Positions 1 through 7,210 of a DNA stretch of 11,319 nucleotides are shown in pieces. The translations under genes and the position numbers were made by a program. Source of the stretch: an uncultured Prochlorococcus sp. (GTDB lineage: Bacteria > Cyanobacteriota > Cyanobacteriia > PCC-6307 > Cyanobiaceae); assembly GCA_902573045.1 (NCBI GenBank), contig CACGIB010000019.1:1-11319 (forward strand), read 5' to 3'. Numbering within the stretch: the stretch's first letter is position 1; the number at the start of each line of letters is the position of its first letter. The notes beneath the pieces are model-generated. The model saw only the letters and a list, made by a program, of their open reading frames with translations. It was not told the origin of the DNA and did no database searches.

Positions 1-1095
1 TCTATGAAAAGTTCCTCTAGGTATTCTTAAAATGTATCCGCAAGATTCTAATCTAACTTTATAAAAAGGATAATCCCAACCAAAATTGACAAGAAAAAAT
101 GTTCTTCCACCGGAGATAGCCAGTAGATTATCTTCTTGATTGTGATGTATGTAAAATTGCCAATTCTTAAATTCTTTATCATTTGGAGGACTAACTGCAG
201 GCCCACTGTGAATAACTAGATCTCTATAGTTTGATTCATTATTTGCATATGGTCCAAAAAATTCACTAGCATCTCTTCCCATTACTTTAGCAAGATTTAA
301 ACTTTTATCTATATCCCATTTAGATGCCATTCCATAAAGAATACCCGCAGCAAAAGAATCACCACATCCATAAGAATCAACCTTTAATTTTTTGTTTTTA
401 AGAGCCTTATATCTTCCTCCTGGGAATATTATGCCTCCCTTCTCTCCCTCGGTTTTAATAGTATATTTGGGTTTTAACGATAATTCAGAAAAAGAAAAAA
501 CTTCTCCGGGATCAAGATTACTGCCTATTAATCCATCTAAGAGAACATTTGAATTATTAATTGTATTTAATCCTACCCTTGGTGTTGTACACAGTATTGA
601 AGCTGATCTAGCCATTTTAAAAATCTCTGAATCAGATGCAGTAATAAAAATTCCGTCCATTTTTTTTAAAATGTTCCATTCTAAATTGTCTTTATGAGTT
701 GGAGCTAACCTTTCTCCAATAACTGTTATTGCTCTTTCACCTTGAGAGTCAATTAAACTAAATCCTCTTCTAGTTGGTTTATCACGCCAAGCCACATGCA
801 ACTTAATTCCCATATTTGAGAGAATCTTAAAACACTTATCTCCATAATCATCATTACCTAATGACGTAAAAAAATGAATTTGGTTTAAAGTTAAATCAGA
901 AAGTATTTTCGCGATAATAGATCCACCACCAGCTGGATACTCAAGGGACTTTTCAGAATGAGAAATGACTCCGGGTTTTGGTAATTGATCAACCTTTAAA
1001 AAATTTATCCACTCAACATGACCAACAACGGCAAAATTTAAATTTCCTTTTTTAAATTTATAGTCTTCAAGATTATTATTCTTTTCAACAACCAT
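1..1095 (-). CDS. PfkB-family sugar kinase fused to a C-terminal cupin-like domain (partial, continues past left edge)
   Basis: Reading the minus strand from ATG at 1093-1095 gives 365 codons without a stop up to the window edge, so the C-terminus is missing. Residues 1 to about 285 look like a ribokinase/PfkB kinase, which phosphorylates a sugar or nucleoside with ATP. A glycine-rich N-terminal motif (PAGGGS, about residue 59 on) is followed by FFTSLGNDDYG. The family's second signature VDSYGCGDSFAAG lies at 239-251, with D246 as the expected catalytic base. Residues about 300-365 do not belong to the kinase fold: YIHHNQEDNLLAISGG resembles cupin motif 1 in relaxed form, and GYILRIPRGTFH fits cupin motif 2, G(X)5PXG(X)2H, exactly. 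The frame is continuous across the junction. Substrate is unknown. No Shine-Dalgarno is obvious. It diverges from the next gene with a 41-bp gap. The kinase call is secure; the cupin call is fairly secure. Confidence 0.88.
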   Translation of the reverse strand, partial: MVVEKNNNLEDYKFKKGNLNFAVVGHVEWINFLKVDQLPKPGVISHSEKSLEYPAGGGSIIAKILSDLTLNQIHFFTSLGNDDYGDKCFKILSNMGIKLHVAWRDKPTRRGFSLIDSQGERAITVIGERLAPTHKDNLEWNILKKMDGIFITASDSEIFKMARSASILCTTPRVGLNTINNSNVLLDGLIGSNLDPGEVFSFSELSLKPKYTIKTEGEKGGIIFPGGRYKALKNKKLKVDSYGCGDSFAAGILYGMASKWDIDKSLNLAKVMGRDASEFFGPYANNESNYRDLVIHSGPAVSPPNDKEFKNWQFYIHHNQEDNLLAISGGRTFFLVNFGWDYPFYKVRLESCGYILRIPRGTFHR

Positions 1096-1112
1096 AAGCT
1101 TTTAAATACTAT
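1084..1112 (+). promoter_or_regulatory. Weak sigma70-like promoter candidate for the DUF2834 gene
   Basis: TTCAAC (1084-1089) and TACTAT (1107-1112) are separated by 17 bp, 24 bp ahead of the GTG. Each element matches the consensus only partly. The -35 would lie inside the start of the divergent kinase gene. In DNA this AT-rich such matches occur by chance, so the call is tentative. Confidence 0.2.
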
Positions 1113-1136
1113 TATTAAAAGAAATATTTTTGACAA

Positions 1137-1508
1137 GTGAATTCATTTAACATTTTAAAAGATAATAAACAGATCCTATCTTTTCTTTACCTTTTTCTAT
1201 CAATTTTGGGGGCTGTTCTGCCAATGTTGGCAAATTTCGAATTTGCTAGGGAATATGGAAACAGCTTTGATATAAATAAATTCATTTCTTTAGCGAATGC
1301 AAACCCTGCAGCTCAGTCAATTTCTAGAGACTTATTAGTAGGTGCAAGCGCTATTTTTATATGGATAGTAAATGAATCAAAAAAACTAAACATTAAGAAT
1401 ATGTGGGTTGTATACATTGGAACTTTTCTTATAGCCTTCGCATTCTCTGCACCTTTTTTCTTATTTCTAAGAGAGAGAAGAATTATTGAATTAGAAAAGA
1501 TTAATTAA
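1137..1508 (+). CDS. DUF2834 small membrane protein, function unknown
   Basis: A 123-residue protein with three hydrophobic stretches that look like membrane helices (about 13-33, 64-79 and 88-111). It ends in a basic tail with LRERR at about 111-115. The pattern 'ILGAVLP', 'RDLLVGA' and the final 'FFLFLRERR' is what I know from the DUF2834 family of bacterial and cyanobacterial membrane proteins, which has no established function. The start is GTG at 1137: an in-frame TGA lies at 1131-1133, so no earlier start is possible, and the next internal Met (residue 30) is inside the first helix. The gene is divergent from the kinase. Its TAA (1506-1508) overlaps the stop codon of the convergent MFS gene within TTAATTAA. 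It is flanked on both sides by opposite-strand genes, so it is transcribed alone. Confidence 0.8.
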   Translation: MNSFNILKDNKQILSFLYLFLSILGAVLPMLANFEFAREYGNSFDINKFISLANANPAAQSISRDLLVGASAIFIWIVNESKKLNIKNMWVVYIGTFLIAFAFSAPFFLFLRERRIIELEKIN

Positions 1509-2734
1509 AATAATCTCTTAAATAGAATTGTAAATGCAATAAAGCAACAACAAGAAATTGAAAGCCAGATTATTGAAGCATAACCAAATAGATCTAGTAT
1601 GCGTCCTGAAATAAATGGTCCAAAAAAATAACCCATAGCGAAACATTGTGATAGTAGAGCAAGTGCAAAACCTTTTTTATTTGAAGGAGCTATTCTGAAA
1701 ACGATATCTGTTGATGTTGGAAGAAATGAAGCAGTCCCTAAACTAACTAAAATCAATGCCAAAGAAATCAAATAAAACGCTGGGATACTTAAATAACTAG
1801 AAATAAATAATAAAAATGAAGCGAAAGAGAAATTTATTAAACTAAATTTCAAGCCAAATAATCTTTCTTTCTTAGATATCCAAGAACCGACAGGCCATTG
1901 TAAAAACAACAATAAAATTAACTGAATAGAAATTATAAGACTAATAATTTCTTTGCTTAATGCATTGCGATATACTCCACCTTTAACAAGGTCCAGAGGC
2001 AAAGTTACTTGTATCAAGGCTAAAGAGGTAGTTATCAATAAAATAGATAAAATTATTATTGTTGAATTTTTATTCCATTTCAATTGTCCCTGATTAATTG
2101 GATCTACTAATTTTTTTTGGAAATTTTCTAAGTTTCTTTGTATAGAAGAACTATTTCTAGATATTAAATACGTGATAACTAACATGCAAAATATATCATT
2201 TATAAATATTGATTTAGAATACAAAAAATTCGTCAAATACCCCCCTAAGAATACCCCTAGAAATATTCCTAAAGCTTCCGAACTTCTAACAAGGGCATAA
2301 GCTTTACGTGTTTCGATAGGATGACAAAAATAGGGCACACCAAACTCGGCAGCAGGCCAATATATTCCCGCAGCAGCCCCAACAAGTGATTGTCCAATTA
2401 TGTACAAAAAAGTATCTCTTGAAAAAATGAGTAATAAGCTAGCGGCAATACTTAGTATTGAAGAAGTAATTATCGGAAATTGTATTTTTCCCGTTTTATT
2501 AAGATAATTACCTGTAAAGAGTCTTGTTACGGTTCCAATTATTGCTGAAATGGTAAATCCCAAGCCAATATCTGTCGCCGATAATCCTAGGTTATTAAAA
2601 ATAAGTGATGTTAAATAAATAACACCTCCTGCTCCAAATGCAGCGAAAAATCTTATCTTGGTTATTAATCTCAAATGATAAGGAAATTGAATCCACCAAT
2701 TTTTGCTAATTTGTAAACTATTTGGACTAATCAC
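1505..2734 (-). CDS. Major facilitator superfamily transporter, substrate unknown
   Basis: A 409-residue protein with roughly twelve hydrophobic helices in two halves and a polar central loop at about 190-225, the usual MFS layout and length. GNYLNKTGK (75-83) sits in the loop after helix 2 where MFS motif A is expected. A conserved-looking block GAAAGIYWPAAE (119-130) follows in helix 4. It should be a proton- or solute-coupled inner-membrane carrier. Nothing in the sequence identifies the cargo, and a drug/multidrug or sugar efflux label would be a guess. The start is GTG at 2732-2734: an in-frame TAA lies upstream at 2750-2752 and no other ATG/GTG occurs nearby. An internal TTG at about residue 21 is a weaker alternative. 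No Shine-Dalgarno is visible. It is divergent from the hydrolase gene, with only 2 bp between start codons, and convergent with the DUF2834 gene, with a 4-bp overlap. Confidence 0.88.
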   Translation of the reverse strand: MISPNSLQISKNWWIQFPYHLRLITKIRFFAAFGAGGVIYLTSLIFNNLGLSATDIGLGFTISAIIGTVTRLFTGNYLNKTGKIQFPIITSSILSIAASLLLIFSRDTFLYIIGQSLVGAAAGIYWPAAEFGVPYFCHPIETRKAYALVRSSEALGIFLGVFLGGYLTNFLYSKSIFINDIFCMLVITYLISRNSSSIQRNLENFQKKLVDPINQGQLKWNKNSTIIILSILLITTSLALIQVTLPLDLVKGGVYRNALSKEIISLIISIQLILLLFLQWPVGSWISKKERLFGLKFSLINFSFASFLLFISSYLSIPAFYLISLALILVSLGTASFLPTSTDIVFRIAPSNKKGFALALLSQCFAMGYFFGPFISGRILDLFGYASIIWLSISCCCFIAFTILFKRLF

Positions 2735-2740
2735 TAGTGA
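2731..2740. repeat. Perfect 10-bp palindrome holding two divergent GTG starts
   Basis: TCACTAGTGA is its own reverse complement. It contains the GTG start of the MFS gene (minus, 2732-2734) and the GTG start of the hydrolase (plus, 2737-2739). Part of the symmetry follows simply from two GTGA starts facing apart, so it need not be a protein-binding site. Confidence 0.6.
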
Positions 2741-4287
2741 AATACATTTTTATAATTTTTTTTAGTTTTTGTGGTTTATTTTTTAATAATGGTTTAAAGG
2801 CTGCTGAAAAGATAAATATTAAGTTTGAAGAGATGGAAATCCCTCTTACTATAGAACAATTATCAAAATTAGAAAAATACAAAGATGATTCAACAGAATT
2901 AATAGATTGGTTAAAAAAAAATGGATTTATAAGAGTTTTTGAATTATCAAAATTTTTAGAATTTCCAGTTTTCAAAGAAGAGGGATTAAATAGAGAAATA
3001 TTAAGAAGTTGGATAGGGCGTAAAATTCTTACAGAATTAAGCAAAAGCATTAAAGTTCCAAATGACAATAATGGAACAGAAATATATAACACTATAGAAA
3101 ATTTATTAGACCAAAAAAAAGAAGTTTCAACTTTAGACATCATAAAGGCATTACCATCAGAAGAAATTTCACTAGATATTGATAATTTAATTTTAATTAT
3201 TTCATCTTGGAAAAATGAATTATCAATGCAACAAGAACTTTTATCCAAATTAAATAAACTTGAAAGAACGAACCAAAATGTCTTTAAAAATACTAAAAAA
3301 AAATCAATTCAAGATCTAATAAAAATTGATAAAAAAATTTATGCTCCTCACCGAGTGAAACCTTTTGAAATTGAAATATGGAAAAATAATAAAAGAAATG
3401 ATGATAAAGAACTGATAATTTTCATGCCAGGACTTGGAGGAGAAATTAATAATTTCAAATGGATAGGCAACGAATTGGCTAACAGAGGTTGGCCAATAGC
3501 ATTTATTGACCATAGAGGAAGTAATTTAAAATCGATCACTGAAGTATTCCAGGAAGGGGAATCAATTCCAGGAAGTGCGGATTTTTTCTTGTATAGAATT
3601 AAAGATTTAGATGCTGTATTAAAAGCTCATGAGAATGGGGAATTTGGATTACCTAATAATTCTTATATCTTAATGGGGCATTCACTTGGTGCTTTTATAG
3701 CACTTTTATATGAGGGTATAAAACCAACTGATCAACTTGATGAAAGATGTAATTCGGCATTAGAAGATTTTGCAGTAACGAACTTATCAAAACTACTGCA
3801 ATGTCAATTAAGCGAAATTCCATTATCTGAGAAGAATAATAATATTAAGGCAAGTGCAATAATAGGATTTAATTCGTTTGGTAGTTTAGTATGGCCAAAA
3901 GAAAATAGTTCTGGTATTAAAACGCCAACTCTTCTAATAGGTGGCACATATGACCTTATTACACCGCTAATAAATGAACAATTTAGAGTTTTTTCTGCTT
4001 TAAATAATCCATCAAATAGATTTCTAATTATTGAAGGAGCGAGTCATTTCTCTCCAATAAGAATTAATAATAGTTATCAAGAAAATAATGACGTATTCAA
4101 AATCAGTGAAACTTTTATTGGTTCAGATCCTATATTAGTACAAGATTTGTCTGCAAAATTTATAGTCGAATTTTTAGAGAATATTAAGGATCAAGATGTA
4201 CCTAAAGTAATTAAAAACCAAAGAGATTTGAGTCTTGATTTCCATCTTTTAGATCTTGAAACTATAAACGAACTTTCAAAAAATTAG
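2737..4287 (+). CDS. Secreted alpha/beta hydrolase with DUF1400 N-terminal domain
   Basis: A 516-residue protein. The N-terminus is a signal peptide: a basic start, a hydrophobic core rich in Phe/Ile, and likely cleavage after GLKA, near residue 22. It is therefore probably periplasmic. Residues about 24-165 match the cyanobacterial DUF1400 region, which precedes an alpha/beta hydrolase fold in known members. The hydrolase motifs are the oxyanion-loop region FMPGLGG (229-235), the nucleophile elbow GHSLG with S316, the probable acid D406 in GGTYDLITP, and the probable base H437 in EGASHF. The triad is complete, so an active esterase/lipase-type enzyme is likely; the substrate is unknown. The GTG start is forced by an in-frame TAA at 2728-2730, and GGA at 2724-2726 is a possible ribosome site. 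The TAG overlaps the stop codon of the convergent permease gene. Confidence 0.9.
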   Translation: MKYIFIIFFSFCGLFFNNGLKAAEKINIKFEEMEIPLTIEQLSKLEKYKDDSTELIDWLKKNGFIRVFELSKFLEFPVFKEEGLNREILRSWIGRKILTELSKSIKVPNDNNGTEIYNTIENLLDQKKEVSTLDIIKALPSEEISLDIDNLILIISSWKNELSMQQELLSKLNKLERTNQNVFKNTKKKSIQDLIKIDKKIYAPHRVKPFEIEIWKNNKRNDDKELIIFMPGLGGEINNFKWIGNELANRGWPIAFIDHRGSNLKSITEVFQEGESIPGSADFFLYRIKDLDAVLKAHENGEFGLPNNSYILMGHSLGAFIALLYEGIKPTDQLDERCNSALEDFAVTNLSKLLQCQLSEIPLSEKNNNIKASAIIGFNSFGSLVWPKENSSGIKTPTLLIGGTYDLITPLINEQFRVFSALNNPSNRFLIIEGASHFSPIRINNSYQENNDVFKISETFIGSDPILVQDLSAKFIVEFLENIKDQDVPKVIKNQRDLSLDFHLLDLETINELSKN

Positions 4288-5306
4288 TACTCTATTCGCG
4301 GATCTAAATAAGCGATTAAAATATCTACGAAGAGATTTAAAGAAACTATGAGCATCGAGGTAAAAATTACTATGCCTTGAACCAAGGTATAGTCTCTCTG
4401 AGAAATTGCTTCATGTAATCTTAAAGCAATACCTGGCCAAGAAAAAGTTACTTCGAACAATAAAGCACCTCCTGCTAATGAGGCAATAGTCAAGCCAGAA
4501 ATAGTGACAATTGGCAATAGAGCATTTGGCAATGCATGGTTTAAAAAGATTTTTTCCCTCGGTATCCCTCTACATAAAGCAGCATTTACGTAATCGCTTT
4601 TTAATGTCTTATCCAAATTTACTCTAAGTGAGCGGCTAAATATACCACTCAAAAGAAAGCCTAGTGTAATTGAAGGAAGTGCGAGATGATAAAGGCTATC
4701 TTTTAAAGCAATAATGTTATTTGAAAGAATACTATCTAAAACTAGAAAACCTGTAATTTGTGGTTGTTGTTGAAATATTGGAAATCTACCTCCAATTGGG
4801 GAAATATTAAAAAATACAGAAAATAATAATTGTGCTAACATGGCGCCCCAAAAAGGAGGGATAGCATATGTAGCAATTCCTAATATTCTCGCAATATAAT
4901 CTCGCTTTTTACCTTTATTTCTCAAGCCAATTAATCCCAATGAGAAGCCTATTAATGTGGCGCTTAATATTGAAAAGAATCCTAGCTCAAGACTTGCTGG
5001 TAATGACCTAAGAATAATGTTTAGGACTGGCTCTTGGTTACTAAGAGAGTGGCCAAAATCTAAGTGCAATATATTTTTAATATATGAAAAATATTGACTT
5101 ATTAAAGGTTCATTTAGCCCCAATTTATTTCTTAGAAGTTCCCTTGAAACCTCATCGGCACCAGATCCAAGTATCGCATCGACAGGATCGCCGGGAGCAA
5201 CTCTCAATAAAATAAATACTAATGAAGAAATTATCCATAACATTATTGGTATTAATGAAATTTTTAATAAGGAATAATTTAGTATTTTATTTAAATTTCT
5301 ACTCAT
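4284..5306 (-). CDS. ABC transporter permease, DppB/OppB type (peptide/nickel class)
   Basis: A 340-residue inner-membrane protein with an N-terminal helix followed by RVAPGDPVD, the conserved motif of DppB-type permeases. LDFGHS follows near 83-88, then five further helices. The cytoplasmic EAA loop, which docks the ATPase, is AALCRGIPREKIFLNHALPN at about 242-261. The C-terminus DPRIEY is also typical of the family. I chose the ATG at 5304-5306; a TTG one codon earlier is possible but less likely. The gene starts inside the end of the binding-protein gene (8-bp overlap), which implies translational coupling and a joint role in importing peptides or another small solute. A partner DppC permease and ATPases are absent: the next gene downstream is on the opposite strand. 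The family is certain, the substrate is not. Confidence 0.93.
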   Translation of the reverse strand: MSRNLNKILNYSLLKISLIPIMLWIISSLVFILLRVAPGDPVDAILGSGADEVSRELLRNKLGLNEPLISQYFSYIKNILHLDFGHSLSNQEPVLNIILRSLPASLELGFFSILSATLIGFSLGLIGLRNKGKKRDYIARILGIATYAIPPFWGAMLAQLLFSVFFNISPIGGRFPIFQQQPQITGFLVLDSILSNNIIALKDSLYHLALPSITLGFLLSGIFSRSLRVNLDKTLKSDYVNAALCRGIPREKIFLNHALPNALLPIVTISGLTIASLAGGALLFEVTFSWPGIALRLHEAISQRDYTLVQGIVIFTSMLIVSLNLFVDILIAYLDPRIEY

Positions 5307-6870
5307 CAATTAACTTAAGATCACTCAATGAAATTATTCCTGCACCATTAAAAATAGGTTTTGATATTTTATTTTGAGACCATGCTTTTTGAGAGGATAT
5401 CCAAATAGGAATATAAGGGATTGAATTTGCTGCTATTTTTTCAATTTCAACAAGTTTTTCTAATCGGTCAATTCCACTTATTTTTTCACTCTCAAGAAAT
5501 AACCTTTCGACTTTATTAGATCCCCAAAAACTACCGCTGAAAACTGATTCTCCTTTTTTACATATGCCATCAACTATTTCATTACAACTTAAAAGAGGGG
5601 TGAGATATGCTTCTGGATCTGAATAAGCTCCAGTCCAATCGAGAATAACTGCTGTATAAATTCCTAAACTTAGATTCTTATAAACTGTTGTAGATTCAAC
5701 CCCATTTAGTTCAATTTTAATACAATCTTTCAAAGATTTTTTAATTTCTTCCTGCCATGTCAGGGCAATAAGCTTGTCAGCTGGCACATTAGATCTATAA
5801 GTAAGAGGTATATTTAGAATATTTCCATTACAATATTTTTCCTTTTGCAATAATTTTCTCGCTTCTAAATAATCATATTTAGGCCACAATTCTTGATTAT
5901 CTTTTTTTAATATCGGAGGAATAATTGATCTTGATGGCTTCCTTAATCCATAACTTACTTTCTCACTAATTAATTTTCTATTAAGACTTTTTGCTAAAGC
6001 CAGTCTTAAATTAAGATTACTTAAAGGATAAGAACTAGTTTTAAGGCTTATAAAACTTAATTCAGTGAAAGGGCTATTACCTTCTTTAAACTGTTTATTT
6101 TTACTTAAATTATTTAGACTTTTTCTCTGACTATCATCAATAGAATTTGATAAGAGCACATCAATTTGTTTACTTTTTAAAGCCCCAAAAAGAGAAGATG
6201 AATTTGAATATCCCACAAAATTAATCCCCTTATTTAAGGGATTTTTACCCCAATAATTCAAATTTGGAGAAATTGATTGGACTTCATTAGAGAAGCTCGT
6301 CAGCACATACTTGCCAGTACCAACAAATTTTTCATTTAGAAACTTATCAGAATATTCTTTATAAAATGTAGGAGATATTGGAGTTAAATTTACTGATGTA
6401 AGTAAACCATTTAAAGAACTTGATGGTTTATTCAAATTTATTATGACTGAATATTCACTTGGCGTTTCTATTGATTTAATCTTATTTCCTAATATATAGT
6501 TCATCGTTCCAATTCTTTTGAATCTATCAAAAGTAAACTTTATTGCATTTGAATTAAATGAAGTTCCATCGTGAAAATAAACATTTTTTCTTAAATTGAT
6601 AATTATTTGAAGTCTATCCTTTGAAATAATTGGCATCTCCGAGGCCAATTCAGGTATTAATTCTCCGTTAGAGTTTAATTCATATAACGTGTCTCCCAGA
6701 GAACTGATTAATTGAATTGCTTTAAGAGTATTAGCTCTAGCTGGATCTAAAGATTCAATTTTTCCAGAACTTGCTACTGTGATTTTTTTAGATATTCTTT
6801 TTGAGCCGCAAGAATTCTGTATTAAGGAAGTTAAAATAATAAATATTGATAAGAAAAATTTTTTTTTCAT
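5299..6870 (-). CDS. ABC transporter substrate-binding lipoprotein, SBP_bac_5 (peptide/nickel) family
   Basis: A 523-residue extracytoplasmic solute-binding protein. The N-terminus has a lysine-rich start and a hydrophobic core ending in LIQNSC, so C21 is a plausible lipidation site, although QNSC is not a textbook lipobox. The body has the family's landmarks: ESLDPARA (about 39-46), the YFHDGTSFNSNAIKFTFDR block (98-116), and DWTGAYSDPEAYL toward the C-terminus. The length is normal for a DppA/OppA-type receptor. Members bind peptides, nickel, opines or other solutes; the ligand cannot be told here. The ATG at 6868-6870 is followed directly by nine A bases coding lysines. The gene lies 17 bp after a small unknown gene and overlaps the permease start, so the three are probably one transcript. 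Confidence 0.93.
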   Translation of the reverse strand: MKKKFFLSIFIILTSLIQNSCGSKRISKKITVASSGKIESLDPARANTLKAIQLISSLGDTLYELNSNGELIPELASEMPIISKDRLQIIINLRKNVYFHDGTSFNSNAIKFTFDRFKRIGTMNYILGNKIKSIETPSEYSVIINLNKPSSSLNGLLTSVNLTPISPTFYKEYSDKFLNEKFVGTGKYVLTSFSNEVQSISPNLNYWGKNPLNKGINFVGYSNSSSLFGALKSKQIDVLLSNSIDDSQRKSLNNLSKNKQFKEGNSPFTELSFISLKTSSYPLSNLNLRLALAKSLNRKLISEKVSYGLRKPSRSIIPPILKKDNQELWPKYDYLEARKLLQKEKYCNGNILNIPLTYRSNVPADKLIALTWQEEIKKSLKDCIKIELNGVESTTVYKNLSLGIYTAVILDWTGAYSDPEAYLTPLLSCNEIVDGICKKGESVFSGSFWGSNKVERLFLESEKISGIDRLEKLVEIEKIAANSIPYIPIWISSQKAWSQNKISKPIFNGAGIISLSDLKLIDE

Positions 6871-6887
6871 ATTTTCTCAGTACATAA

Positions 6888-7139
6888 TTATTCTGAAGAA
6901 TTATTTGAGCAAAACATTTGTAATGTTATTTGACTTATTTCTAAAGCAAATGTTTTTTTATAATTATAAGCAAAAGGCCACTCTCTCACCCAACAAATTT
7001 CTTTACTTATATTTATACCAATTATTTGGAAATTCTTATTACTATTTTTAATTTTTACACAAGCACCTTTATAAAGATTTTCAGAACAAATTAAATTATT
7101 ATTTTCATTTTTATTATCTAATAGTTTTGAATGAATCAT
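6888..7139 (-). CDS. Small protein of unknown function with an ICWVREWP motif
   Basis: An 83-residue soluble protein from ATG at 7137-7139; a TTG six codons earlier is an alternative start. I cannot assign a family with certainty. The central part, KGACVKIKNSNKNFQIIGIN then ISKEICWVREWP (about 24-55), reads like a small beta-barrel-type domain: a basic first strand, an 'IGIN' turn and an aromatic Trp-rich strand. It resembles short conserved hypothetical proteins of marine cyanobacteria as I remember them. The last third, KKTFALEISQITLQMF, is amphipathic. Asn and Lys are abundant in the N-terminal 40 residues. No signal peptide or membrane helix is seen. The gene ends 17 bp before the binding-protein gene on the same strand, so it is likely co-transcribed with the transporter. 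No clear ribosome site precedes the ATG. Confidence 0.68.
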   Translation of the reverse strand: MIHSKLLDNKNENNNLICSENLYKGACVKIKNSNKNFQIIGINISKEICWVREWPFAYNYKKTFALEISQITLQMFCSNNSSE

Positions 7140-7151
7140 TAAGGTGCTAAG

Positions 7152-7176
7152 AACCAAACAGTTACTCTCTTTGGTT
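7152..7176. repeat. 7-bp inverted repeat between hom and the small unknown gene
   Basis: AACCAAA (7152-7158) and TTTGGTT (7170-7176) are perfect complements around an 11-base loop. On the minus strand this hairpin lies about 35-60 bases after the hom stop and just before the small gene's ATG. No T-run follows the stem, so it is not a standard terminator. It could slow polymerase, shield an mRNA end, or be chance. Confidence 0.35.
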
Positions 7177-7210
7177 TACCAAGCTATGAAGAAATTTGCA
7201 AACTATTTTT

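Noticed and set aside
392..697. Open frame of 101 codons on the plus strand
   Set aside because: It lies antisense within the sugar kinase, whose motifs are clear; the translation has no recognisable domain.
2727..3248. Open frame of 173 codons on the minus strand
   Set aside because: Antisense to the DUF1400 region of the hydrolase. Its Ser/Phe/Asn-rich translation is what the complement of Lys/Glu/Ile-rich codons gives.
3316..3539. Two overlapping minus-strand frames of about 65 codons
   Set aside because: Shadows of the hydrolase coding strand, with no motif or ribosome site.
6859..6867. Nine-A tract directly after the binding-protein start codon, a possible slippage switch
   Set aside because: Lysine-rich signal-peptide starts commonly give such runs in AT-rich genomes, and nothing else points to phase variation.
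6779..7051. Plus-strand frame of 90 codons
   Set aside because: Runs antisense through the start of the binding protein and the small unknown gene; translation is low-complexity Phe/Tyr/Leu.
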